Shown here: in pieces, positions 38,536 through 46,614 of the stretch
How positions within the stretch are numbered: position 1 is the stretch's first letter
How the letters are laid out: the number at the start of each line of letters is the position of its first letter
Assembly (NCBI GenBank): GCA_029263455.1
Contig: JAJCXM010000021.1
Coordinates: 32,469-96,468, forward strand
Origin: Holophagae bacterium
GTDB taxonomy: Bacteria > Acidobacteriota > Holophagae > Acanthopleuribacterales > Acanthopleuribacteraceae
Direction: 5' to 3'
Length of the DNA stretch: 64,000 nucleotides
Notes under the pieces: generated by a model
Databases searched by the model: none
Told to the model about the DNA's origin: nothing
The model's input: only the letters and a program-made list of their open reading frames with translations
Program-made: the position numbers and the translations under genes

Positions 38536-38557
38536 AACGCACCATGATGGAGGAGCG

Positions 38558-41236
38558 TTATTCGTGATCTATGGCGGCGATAAACTTTTCAAAACGCTCG
38601 TCTGCGCGTAGTGAAGCGAGGTCTTTGTCTTTTCGGATATGGTGTACATCGTCGAAACCGTCCGCTAATGCGCGCTTCAGCCATGCAAATGCTTGATCCG
38701 CATTTTGGGCTTGAGCGTAACAACATGCTGCATTGTAAGCGGCGGTGCGGTTGTCACCTTTTTCTCGCAGATGGGCGAAGGCTCTTGCGGCCAAATCCCA
38801 CTGCTCGCCGTTGTAGAGACTCCATGAGATATTTTTGATCTGGTCTTTAGAGAAGCTGCCTGACGTGAGTCGACTGTCAAAGTCACGCATGAATGTATCC
38901 CAAGTATCGCTACCGAATGCGGCCAGCAAATCGACTTGAGCTGCTCTAAGGACCAATTGGTCAAATCTGGCGTCGTCATGCAGTGCGTCCAGATCCGAAT
39001 CATGGCGTATATGGTCGGCGGAGTCGAAACCTGCTTCGATAGCGACGGTCAAATAGGCAAAAGCTTGCTCAATCTCGCCATTTAGCGATTTACAGCAGGC
39101 GATGTTGTAGAGCGTGCTATCCACATCTGCATGATCTGATGTGGCGAGATGTTCGATGTACGCTTCACTGGCTTCAGCATATTGCTTTTGATGATAGTTT
39201 GTACTGGCACGGTGTTTCACAATCCAAGCTTTGTCATCGTCGTCAAGCGTGCCGAGTTTTTCGGCTTCAAGTAATAGATCCGAGACCTTGGCGTGATCTT
39301 CATGTTTATGAGCCTTTTTGATGTCATGACCCAATTGTGTTTCTGCAGAAAGTTGGTCAAGCACTTCGCGATAAGCTGATGTTTCGCGTATCGCATCTAG
39401 ATCCGAATCCTGGACGATGTGTTCGTCGTCGTCCCAACCCAACGCAACGGCCTTTTGCAACCACTGATTGGCCTCGCTTAGATTGCCAGATTTTGAAAAG
39501 GTACAGGCCATATTATAAGCGGCGGTGGACGATTCTGGATCCAGCTCCAACTGCTGCCGAAATGCCTTTTCCGCCTCAGCGAGGTCCCCTTCAGAAATAG
39601 ATACATAACCCAGTCTTCCCCAAGTTGATGCGCTGCGTGGCGCGATTTCCAGTATCTCGCGTAGCGTTTGACGTTGGTTCTCTTCCTTTTTCTTGTCGTG
39701 CTTCAATTTGCTCAGCTTCAAGCTCTGTCGCATGAGATGGTTGAATTCGGAGTCGTCGGCTAATGCCTCAAAGACAGGATCGACAAAAATCTCTGCATTA
39801 ATTTGAGCTGACTCAACGGCGTCACGTAGATGGTTTAGTGCAGCCTGTTGTTTACCCTGCGCAGCTAGGGCTTGAGCCATTTGCATCGACCAATTGTCGT
39901 GATCATTTTTCCGATCTTTTATTTGCATGAGCGTTCGTTCAGCGATATCCGGCCGTCCCGCTTCGAGAGCTGCATGACTTAAGGACCACGAAGCATGTTC
40001 GTTGTTGGGCAAGAAGCGAAGCGCCTCTTCAAAGGCAGCAACTGCATCGTCCCAACGTTCTCCGTTCATGTACCTCTTACCCATAGTAAGGGCGATTTGT
40101 GCCCGAGCAATGGACTCGATTCTAGGATCTATATCGCTCAGTTCAGATGGCGCTGCAGGTAATTCTGTGACGGGCTCGAGCGTTGTCCAGCCTGACAGGA
40201 CGAATAGGAGGCAGCAGCAAAGTGCTGCGAGCCATCCTGCTGAGACTCTGTGCGCGGATTTGTTTTGAATAATCATGGTTAATCTCCTTTTAAATTGACG
40301 GCGACCTGCAGCTGTGGCGCCCATTGCGGTAACGACTTTTGAAGGGTGGAATCCCCGTTCCGCAGCGTCGAGTAACGCGTGCGCAAGTGCTTTTCTGTGG
40401 GTTGGAAACGCGTGGATAGCCCACGCATCACAAGATAATTCGGCATATTCTCGGATTTGGCGACGGATGAACCAGAAAAACGGGTGCCACCATAAAAGTC
40501 CCATAGAGAACAGTTCAAACCATCGTGTCCAGTGGTCATGCCGCCGTATGTGCGCTAATTCATGAGCTAGGACGGCTTTTTGTCCCGGGTTACCGATTTG
40601 TTCTTCCTGCCAGCTAGGCCATACCAATTGCGGTTTGCCCAATGCCCAAATGAAGGGTGAACCAACGCGCTGAACCATTCTCACACGGGGTGCATCCATG
40701 GAGAGCCGACTGCTCAATTGTTTGACCACTTGCATGAATGGTTGTTGCGGTTCAAATCCCAAAGACAAGACGCGACCCATGCGCCAAATACGACGACTTT
40801 GAACAGCCCAAATCAGAATCATCCCCATCAACCACGATGCCATCAGGGCGGTTGGCACCGTAAACGGGATGCTCCATTTGACTTCGGGAACCGGCACGGG
40901 TTTGACGTATTCAAATGGACCGCTTGCTGATTCATTAATCGGTGTCAAATGAGTAGATGCAGGGATCTGGGCAGCATGCGGAGAAACGAGTGTTTCGGCA
41001 TAGGGTTCGGCAACCACGTGCGTCGCTGCCACGTTAGCGTGCGTGATGGGATGAATGAGGGTGGAAATGGGCGTCGCCCATGGCAGCGGAGGTGCCAAGA
41101 GCCTTATTAAAACCAATACCCATAATGCGTGGCATAGGGCAGGCCGCTGCCTTGAAAAACGACAAACAATCGCCACGACGACTGCCAATGCTAATGCCAC
41201 CAACGTGTTTTCTGTGATCCAAGTCAAAATTTGCAT
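38558..41236 (-). CDS. BlaR1/MecR1-like M56 metallopeptidase with TPR sensor tail
   Basis: N-terminal membrane part (four hydrophobic segments up to about residue 165, 260) carrying the M56 zinc protease motif HELAHIRRHDH, i.e. HExxH, and EYAELSCDAWAI. It ends with a TM (AGWLAALCCCLLFVLSGW) and a long C-terminal TPR region of about 500 residues that replaces the penicillin-binding sensor of BlaR1. Its ATG 41236 has GGGGGG upstream and lies 17 bp after the BlaI-like gene, so they form an operon. By analogy it cleaves the BlaI-type repressor on a signal sensed by the TPRs. Cytosolic or periplasmic side of the TPRs is uncertain. Confidence 0.85.
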   Translation of the reverse strand: MQILTWITENTLVALALAVVVAIVCRFSRQRPALCHALWVLVLIRLLAPPLPWATPISTLIHPITHANVAATHVVAEPYAETLVSPHAAQIPASTHLTPINESASGPFEYVKPVPVPEVKWSIPFTVPTALMASWLMGMILIWAVQSRRIWRMGRVLSLGFEPQQPFMQVVKQLSSRLSMDAPRVRMVQRVGSPFIWALGKPQLVWPSWQEEQIGNPGQKAVLAHELAHIRRHDHWTRWFELFSMGLLWWHPFFWFIRRQIREYAELSCDAWAIHAFPTHRKALAHALLDAAERGFHPSKVVTAMGATAAGRRQFKRRLTMIIQNKSAHRVSAGWLAALCCCLLFVLSGWTTLEPVTELPAAPSELSDIDPRIESIARAQIALTMGKRYMNGERWDDAVAAFEEALRFLPNNEHASWSLSHAALEAGRPDIAERTLMQIKDRKNDHDNWSMQMAQALAAQGKQQAALNHLRDAVESAQINAEIFVDPVFEALADDSEFNHLMRQSLKLSKLKHDKKKEENQRQTLREILEIAPRSASTWGRLGYVSISEGDLAEAEKAFRQQLELDPESSTAAYNMACTFSKSGNLSEANQWLQKAVALGWDDDEHIVQDSDLDAIRETSAYREVLDQLSAETQLGHDIKKAHKHEDHAKVSDLLLEAEKLGTLDDDDKAWIVKHRASTNYHQKQYAEASEAYIEHLATSDHADVDSTLYNIACCKSLNGEIEQAFAYLTVAIEAGFDSADHIRHDSDLDALHDDARFDQLVLRAAQVDLLAAFGSDTWDTFMRDFDSRLTSGSFSKDQIKNISWSLYNGEQWDLAARAFAHLREKGDNRTAAYNAACCYAQAQNADQAFAWLKRALADGFDDVHHIRKDKDLASLRADERFEKFIAAIDHE

Positions 41237-41252
41237 ATTGCCCCCCACAGAG

Positions 41253-41654
41253 CTAATCCTCCGATTCCGTTTCCAATCGATCCAGCAATACTCGAAATTG
41301 CTGAATCTCTTTTTTGCTTAAGCCTTTGTGTTCTACAAATGCCAACATGACAGGTGCGCTTGCCCCGTCATAGATTCGGTGCGCTAAATCATCTAGCTGC
41401 TCGTTGACGAACGATTTCCGTGTCATACAGGTTTGATACAAGTTTGCGCGGCCTTCTCGTTTGCTCACGACAGCGCCTTTGGATTCCAGCCTCGATAGCA
41501 GTGTTTGAACGGTGTTATAGGCCCAATTCTTACCGTCTTTATGCACGTATTCCTGTATTTGAGCGACGCGCATCGCGCCGTGTTGCCACATCACTTGCAG
41601 TATTGCAAGTTCAGCATCACTTACATGAACAGATCGATTGGAGTTGTCAGCCAA
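41253..41654 (-). CDS. BlaI/MecI-family repressor
   Basis: 133 aa; winged helix in SDAELAILQVMWQHGAMRVA, then NWAYNTVQTLLSRLESKGAV and KREGRANLYQ, the standard BlaI motif set with a C-terminal dimer helix. The start codon is TTG 41654 (ribosome site GGAGG, 6 nt spacer). Repressors of this family bind TACA...TGTA operators and are cleaved by the M56 partner, which follows. The operator at 41664 supports autoregulation. Confidence 0.9.
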   Translation of the reverse strand: MADNSNRSVHVSDAELAILQVMWQHGAMRVAQIQEYVHKDGKNWAYNTVQTLLSRLESKGAVVSKREGRANLYQTCMTRKSFVNEQLDDLAHRIYDGASAPVMLAFVEHKGLSKKEIQQFRVLLDRLETESED

Positions 41655-41663
41655 AGCTTCCCT

Positions 41664-41678
41664 CCTACAACTTGTAGG
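41664..41678. promoter_or_regulatory. BlaI-type operator overlapping the ribosome site
   Basis: CCTACAACTTGTAGG is a 15-bp palindrome with TACA/TGTA cores as in known BlaI/MecI operators. It lies immediately upstream of the BlaI-like start; its right arm is shared with the GGAGG ribosome site on the minus strand. Confidence 0.8.
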
Positions 41679-41779
41679 ACTTTAGTTTAACAGACGTGTT
41701 TGTGTTCTGAAAAGTTTCGTTGTTTGTTAAAAAAGATGAATTGTTGCCAAATTCAGTGAATTCCTACCCCCGTAAAGGA

Positions 41780-41809
41780 AAATAGCTCCCCCAAAACGAG
41801 AAGCTATTT
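41780..41809 (-). terminator. Candidate terminator for the copper ATPase gene
   Basis: An 8-bp stem AAATAGCT / AGCTATTT with a 14-nt loop, 24 bp downstream of the CopA stop on the minus strand; the reading-out strand continues TTTTCC. Long loop and short T run make this moderate. Confidence 0.5.
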
Positions 41810-41832
41810 ATATTTTTCTTAGGTTTTGGTGA

Positions 41833-44163
41833 TTAGAGTTTGATGTAACGGAGTCGCAAGGCGTTAGCAATAACGGAAACGGAGCTTAGACTCATAGCTG
41901 TTGCCGCAAGCATAGGATTCATTAGTAAGCCGAAGAAAGGATAAAGAATACCAGCGGCAATTGGCACACCTAGCAAGTTATAGAAGAAGGCGAAAAACAA
42001 ATTTTGTTTGATGTTAGCCATCGTTTTATGACTGATATTCCTGGCTTGGACAATACCTCTCAAGTCACCTTTAACCAGCGTTATGTCCGCGCTCTCCATG
42101 GCTACATCGGTGCCCGTTCCCATGGCGATACCCACATCTGCGAGGGCAAGTGCAGGTGCGTCGTTGATTCCGTCACCTGCCATAGCGATGAATGTTCCCT
42201 CTTTCTTGAGTAGGGCCACATGTTGCGCTTTCTCGTCGGGCAAAACACCTGCAATGACCTCATCGATACCAAGTTCGTCAGCCACTTTCTGTGCACTGGA
42301 TATTTGGTCGCCGGTTAGCATGACGATCTTAACGCCAGACTTTTTTAATCGTTTGACGGCGTCTAGACTGCTGGTTTTGATCGCGTCGGCTACTGTCAGA
42401 AAGCCCAAATAGACTTGATCTTTGGCAACATGGATGACGGATTCCTGTCGTTTCGTGACATCGCGAATCTGTTCAGACCAAGAATCAAGGTCAATGGATA
42501 GGTCTCGCATTAAAGCCTCGTTACCTACTGCGATGACGTGACCTTGCGCAGTTCCCACCACACCTTTGCCAGCGATTGCTTTGAAGTCTTTAACCGATTC
42601 TAGCTTTAACGATCGTTTTTTAGCTTCATTGATAATGGCTTGGGCGATTGGGTGTTCGCTAGCCACTTCCAAAGAGGCCGCGCTCATTAGCAGATCGTTC
42701 TCGTCTGTCGCCGTGATGGAGGTGACGCTAGGCTTTCCCTCCGTAAGCGTTCCTGTTTTATCAACGACAAGTGTGGTGATCCTACGCATACTCTCGATAG
42801 CCTGAGCATTCTTGAATAGAACGCCCATGGTGGCGCCGCGACCCGTTCCCACCATAACCGACATGGGTGTTGCTAAACCCAGCGCACAAGGGCAGGCAAT
42901 GATGAGCACGGCGATGGCATTAACTAATCCCATGGCCAAGCTTGGTTCGGGTCCCCAAATCGCCCAAATCACGAAGGTTGCCACCGCGATGAATAAGACG
43001 ATAGGGACAAAGATAGCGGCTACCTGGTCGGCGAGCTTCTGGATGGGCGCGCGGCTGCGTTGCGCCTCAGCCACCAAGCCTACAATACGCGCCAACAAGG
43101 TGTCGTTTCCGATCTTTTGGGCAATCATCACCAGGGATCCAGACCCGTTTATCGTGGCGCCAACAAGGCTGTCACCGGCGTTTTTGCTGACAGCCATGGG
43201 TTCACCAGTGATCATCGACTCATCAACGTGGCTGCTGCCTGACACAACCTCTCCATCGACGGGCACACTTTGTCCAGGTCGGATACGTAATTGGTCTCCC
43301 ACTTGAACGGCGTCAAGTGGAATATCATGTTCGTCACCATCGGCATCAATTCGCGTTGCCTGTTTTGGCGATAGATTCAGTAGGGCGCGGATAGCCGAGC
43401 CGGTTTGTTGACGTGCTCGCAATTCTAGAACTTGGCCAAGTAAAACAAGCGTAACAATGACAGCGGCAGACTCAAAGTAGACGGCTATTTGCTGACCATG
43501 TGAATGGAACCCGCTAGGAAAAATACCGGGTAACAGCGCAGCAATAAGACTGAAAGCAAAAGCTACAGAAACGCCTAGTCCAATTAAGGTAAACATGTTC
43601 AAGTAGCGATTCTTAACGGACTGCACCGCACGAAGATAAAAGGGCCACGCAGCCCATATAGTCACCGGCGCCGCTAAGATCATTTCGGTATACATGCGAC
43701 CTTGCGTACCTAGTAGCCGGGAGAACCACTGGGAAGTCACCATGTCACCCATGGAAATGACCAGGAGTGGCAACGTGAAGGCGAGAGCTATATAGAAACG
43801 ACGTGTCATGTAGTTAAGTTCACTTGAATCAGCTGACTCTTCGTGAACGCTAGCCTCAAGTGCCATCCCACATTTCGGGCAGTTGCCTGGCTGATCTTGT
43901 TGAATTTCGGGGTGCATGGGACATGTCCAAATGGACTTGGACCTCAAAATCGGTTGCGTCTCCAGCGACATCCCGCACTTTGGACAATTACCCGCTGTTG
44001 ATTGCTCTATTTCGGGATGCATTGGACAAGTGTATTGATTAGCAGCGCCGACGGTGCTCGCCTGCTTGTTTGCAGACGGTTGATGCTCGTGTCCCTGATG
44101 GTGACCTTGATTAGACGATGAATCGTCGGTTTTGTGATGGCTACAACAGGCCTTTTTGTTCAT
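41833..44163 (-). CDS. copA: Copper-translocating P-type ATPase with duplicated metal-binding domains
   Basis: 776 aa. Two copies of the small heavy-metal-binding domain (YTCPMHPEI...GNCPKCGM and WTCPMHPEI...GNCPKCGM), preceded by a His-rich tail (HHQGHEHQ). Then P1B-ATPase: transmembrane CPC in [15 protein letters not shown], phosphorylation site DKTGT, TGE in actuator (ITGEPMA), hinge [11 protein letters not shown]. This fits the CopA/SilP-type exporter of Cu+ or Ag+. It lies 19 bp downstream of a MerR regulator and is probably co-transcribed with it. Cytoplasmic membrane. The tandem HMBD instead of classical HMA N-domain suggests a SilP-like subgroup. Confidence 0.9.
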   Translation of the reverse strand: MNKKACCSHHKTDDSSSNQGHHQGHEHQPSANKQASTVGAANQYTCPMHPEIEQSTAGNCPKCGMSLETQPILRSKSIWTCPMHPEIQQDQPGNCPKCGMALEASVHEESADSSELNYMTRRFYIALAFTLPLLVISMGDMVTSQWFSRLLGTQGRMYTEMILAAPVTIWAAWPFYLRAVQSVKNRYLNMFTLIGLGVSVAFAFSLIAALLPGIFPSGFHSHGQQIAVYFESAAVIVTLVLLGQVLELRARQQTGSAIRALLNLSPKQATRIDADGDEHDIPLDAVQVGDQLRIRPGQSVPVDGEVVSGSSHVDESMITGEPMAVSKNAGDSLVGATINGSGSLVMIAQKIGNDTLLARIVGLVAEAQRSRAPIQKLADQVAAIFVPIVLFIAVATFVIWAIWGPEPSLAMGLVNAIAVLIIACPCALGLATPMSVMVGTGRGATMGVLFKNAQAIESMRRITTLVVDKTGTLTEGKPSVTSITATDENDLLMSAASLEVASEHPIAQAIINEAKKRSLKLESVKDFKAIAGKGVVGTAQGHVIAVGNEALMRDLSIDLDSWSEQIRDVTKRQESVIHVAKDQVYLGFLTVADAIKTSSLDAVKRLKKSGVKIVMLTGDQISSAQKVADELGIDEVIAGVLPDEKAQHVALLKKEGTFIAMAGDGINDAPALALADVGIAMGTGTDVAMESADITLVKGDLRGIVQARNISHKTMANIKQNLFFAFFYNLLGVPIAAGILYPFFGLLMNPMLAATAMSLSSVSVIANALRLRYIKL

Positions 44164-44182
44164 TCATGACCTCCGTCAATAA

Positions 44183-44578
44183 TTAGTCTAGGGCGTCGAG
44201 GATCGGACAGACACTAGCCGGTCCGTCACCTTGGCAAGCATCTAGCAGTGAATGGAGCGTTGACTTCATTCGTTCTAGGGCATGAATCTTGACTTCTATT
44301 TCGTCTATTTTTGCCTGTGTTTTTTCGCGTACCTGAAGTTGAGTTGCATCAGGGTCGACGCGTAGGGAAAGTAATTCTTGAATTTCGGCCAGCGAGAAAC
44401 CCAGCTCTTTTGCGTGGCGAATGAACTTAATTCGTTTCACCACCGATGGTGGAAATTCTCGATAGCCGGACTCTCGTCGCGGGGGTGACGGAATGAGTCC
44501 TTCACGTTCGTAATACCTGATAGTCTCAATCCCTACGCCAGCTTGTTTTGCAACTGTCCCTATTTTCAATGAAGTCAT
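44183..44578 (-). CDS. MerR-family metal-responsive regulator
   Basis: 131 aa. HTH GTVAKQAGVGIETIRYYERE and the wing GYREFPPSVVKRIKFI are canonical MerR, followed by a coiled-coil and a C-terminal metal loop DACQGDGPASVCPILDAL with a Cys pair separated by eight residues (as in CueR/MerR-type metal sites). It precedes the copper ATPase in the same operon. The promoter at 44600-44630 has the lengthened spacer that MerR activators require. Confidence 0.9.
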   Translation of the reverse strand: MTSLKIGTVAKQAGVGIETIRYYEREGLIPSPPRRESGYREFPPSVVKRIKFIRHAKELGFSLAEIQELLSLRVDPDATQLQVREKTQAKIDEIEVKIHALERMKSTLHSLLDACQGDGPASVCPILDALD

Positions 44579-44599
44579 GCTTTCTCCTTGTCATCACCA

Positions 44600-44630
44600 A
44601 TATAAACTCCGTACCCCACTACAGAGTCAA
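44600..44630 (-). promoter_or_regulatory. MerR-type promoter with 19-bp spacer and operator dyad
   Basis: On the minus strand TTGACT (44630-44625), 19 nt, TTATAT (44605-44600). The spacer contains dyad ACTCTGTA, 6 nt, TACGGAGT (44620-44627 and 44606-44613; 7/8 match). A 19-20-bp spacer with this inverted repeat is the textbook MerR/CueR arrangement. Confidence 0.88.
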
Positions 44631-45084
44631 GTGTTTCGAGGAAAAGTTTTTCGAGGGGCAATAAGAAGGTTTCTGGCGGCTCAGAAACTAGATGCTGGAC
44701 TCATATTTGGGCCATGGCACGACATGTAATATTAAAATTTGGTAGACACTTCTGTATCTTGGCTTGGAATCTTTTTCGAAGTCATTGGATGTTAGATATC
44801 CGAGCGTGCTAAGTCGGCGTTTGAGGTAGAAAGATCTGAGGCACGTCACTTAATTCATATGTATAAATGCTTCGACAGAAAATAAGGTTAGCCAAATACG
44901 TTTTTACAATTTGCTCGAAACGACTACACGATTCCGCCCTTTTTCCCGGGTGCCACTATTTAAACCGAAACAACGTTTGGCACTAGATTAGTCTATCTGT
45001 TCGTTGTAATATTGTAAAAATGGTTGTTAACGTATAAGTATTAATCATGACACATCTAGGGTCCTGGTAAAAAAGGTGTTTGTG
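44631..45084. other. Gene-free region upstream of the sigma-54 activator
   Basis: 454 bp between the MerR promoter and the activator gene, AT-rich. A TGGCAC at 44978 has no proper -12 box, so a sigma-54 promoter is not supported. I see no convincing small ORF or RNA. The activator's own promoter is not identified. Confidence 0.4.
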
Positions 45085-46614
45085 ATGGAATTGCTTCCCT
45101 ATTTCTGCCGCGTGGTTCGGGCATCTCAAGACCATCAAGGTGAAGGCTTCGCCAAAGCCATGCTCGATTGTCTTGTCGTAGCGACCGATGCCGAATGTGG
45201 ATTCGTGGTAGTCAAGGAAGGCGATGGCTTCGTGGAAAAGGTCCAGCTTCGTTTTGATCGACGCGGCATGGCTCAAGGACAACGTCGACTGAGTCGCTCT
45301 CTGATTCGAGAAACCTTGCGTTCTGGTGAATCGATCATGACCGATAATCTCACTTCCGATCCCCGATTCTCTCGTATTGAAAGCACCAAAGGTTTAGCTC
45401 CAAGTCCCATATTAACGGTGCCTTTGGGCAAGGGTCCTGACCTATTCGGTGCGGTCTACTTACAGAAAAAACCGTTTTCGACGCCCTTTTCACGTGAAAA
45501 AGTGAGCAATGCGCTCGAATTCTGCGGTCTTGTGGGTGAGCGCGTGCGCGACTCCTTGCGCCTTAAAGACTTGGAAACACGCTACCTGAATCATGGTTCC
45601 GCGTTGCAGCTGGATGGATTTGTGGGGCGCGATCCGAAAATGTTGGAGCTGTACGAAACGATCTCACAAGTTGCACCCACCGATGCTACTGTGCTTATAC
45701 GCGGCGAAACAGGAACCGGCAAAGAACTGGTTGCCCGCGCTTTGGTTACCAACAGTCAGCGTCGATTACAACCATTTGTGACCATTCATTGTGGCGCTTT
45801 GCCGGAATCGCTGTTTGAGTCCGAGCTGTTCGGCTACCAGCGCGGTGCATTTACAGGTGCCCAACAGGATCGACCGGGCCGAATCTCTCAGGCCGATGGC
45901 GGCACGCTCTTTATCGATGAAATCGCCGAAATCCCTTTGGCGGTCCAAGCTAAGTTACTTAGGTTTTTGCAATTTGGTGAGTATCAGCGAATCGGAAGCG
46001 ACCAAGTTCAGCAGATTAATGTTCGAATCATTTCGGCCACCCATCGCGATTTGAAGGAAATGGTTGCCAACGGCAGCTTTCGCCAAGATCTGTATTACCG
46101 CTTAAATGTGCTGGAAATTAGCGCACCTGCCTTGAGGGAGCGACGATCAGATATTCGATTGTTAGTGCGGCATTTTTTGGAGCTCCACGGACGTCCTGCG
46201 GATTTGGATTCCATTGAGCCGGAGGCCTTGGACGCGTTGGAGGGATACGAATTTCCCGGAAATGTTCGAGAACTGGATCACGCCATTGAGCGCATGTGTG
46301 TTCTCAGCAAGTCGCGAGCACTTGAATTCAGATGGCTGCCTAAGGATATACAGGACCACTATCGATCGAACCATTTCGAGAGCACATCATTTGCGTTTTC
46401 CGAGTACAACAACCATGAGCTGAACAGGGCGCGTAAGCAGGCCATAAAACAGGCGACGGTTCGCGTTGAACAGGACTTCCTGCAGGGATTGATTGCCATG
46501 CATGGATCCAATGTGGCTGCCTGTGCGCAGAAGTCGGGTATTCATCGCACCTATCTTTACCGGTTGCTCAACAAACATCACAAACCGGTTACTGCTCTTA
46601 AGGAGTCGAGCTGA
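45085..46614 (+). CDS. Sigma-54-dependent activator (GAF-AAA+-Fis)
   Basis: GAF-like N-domain (about 20-165: ATDAECGFVVVKEG, ESIMTDNLTSDPRF, ILTVPLGKGPDLFGAVYL), AAA+ domain with Walker A GETGTGKEL, the sigma-54-contact loop RGAFTGAQQ, Walker B GGTLFIDEIAEI and sensor RQDLYYRLNVLEI, and a Fis-type HTH (MHGSNVAACAQKSGIHRTYL). So it should remodel sigma-54 RNA polymerase. Start ATG 45085 after AAGGTG; GTG 45076 is the alternative. The next gene, a kinase, starts on the stop codon, suggesting kinase control. A -24/-12 promoter lies at 49990, its likely target. Confidence 0.92.
   Translation: MELLPYFCRVVRASQDHQGEGFAKAMLDCLVVATDAECGFVVVKEGDGFVEKVQLRFDRRGMAQGQRRLSRSLIRETLRSGESIMTDNLTSDPRFSRIESTKGLAPSPILTVPLGKGPDLFGAVYLQKKPFSTPFSREKVSNALEFCGLVGERVRDSLRLKDLETRYLNHGSALQLDGFVGRDPKMLELYETISQVAPTDATVLIRGETGTGKELVARALVTNSQRRLQPFVTIHCGALPESLFESELFGYQRGAFTGAQQDRPGRISQADGGTLFIDEIAEIPLAVQAKLLRFLQFGEYQRIGSDQVQQINVRIISATHRDLKEMVANGSFRQDLYYRLNVLEISAPALRERRSDIRLLVRHFLELHGRPADLDSIEPEALDALEGYEFPGNVRELDHAIERMCVLSKSRALEFRWLPKDIQDHYRSNHFESTSFAFSEYNNHELNRARKQAIKQATVRVEQDFLQGLIAMHGSNVAACAQKSGIHRTYLYRLLNKHHKPVTALKESS

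Noticed and set aside
44978..44994. TGGCAC upstream of the sigma-54 activator as a second -24/-12 promoter
   Set aside because: The -12 position reads TAGT instead of TTGC, so the spacing core GC is missing.
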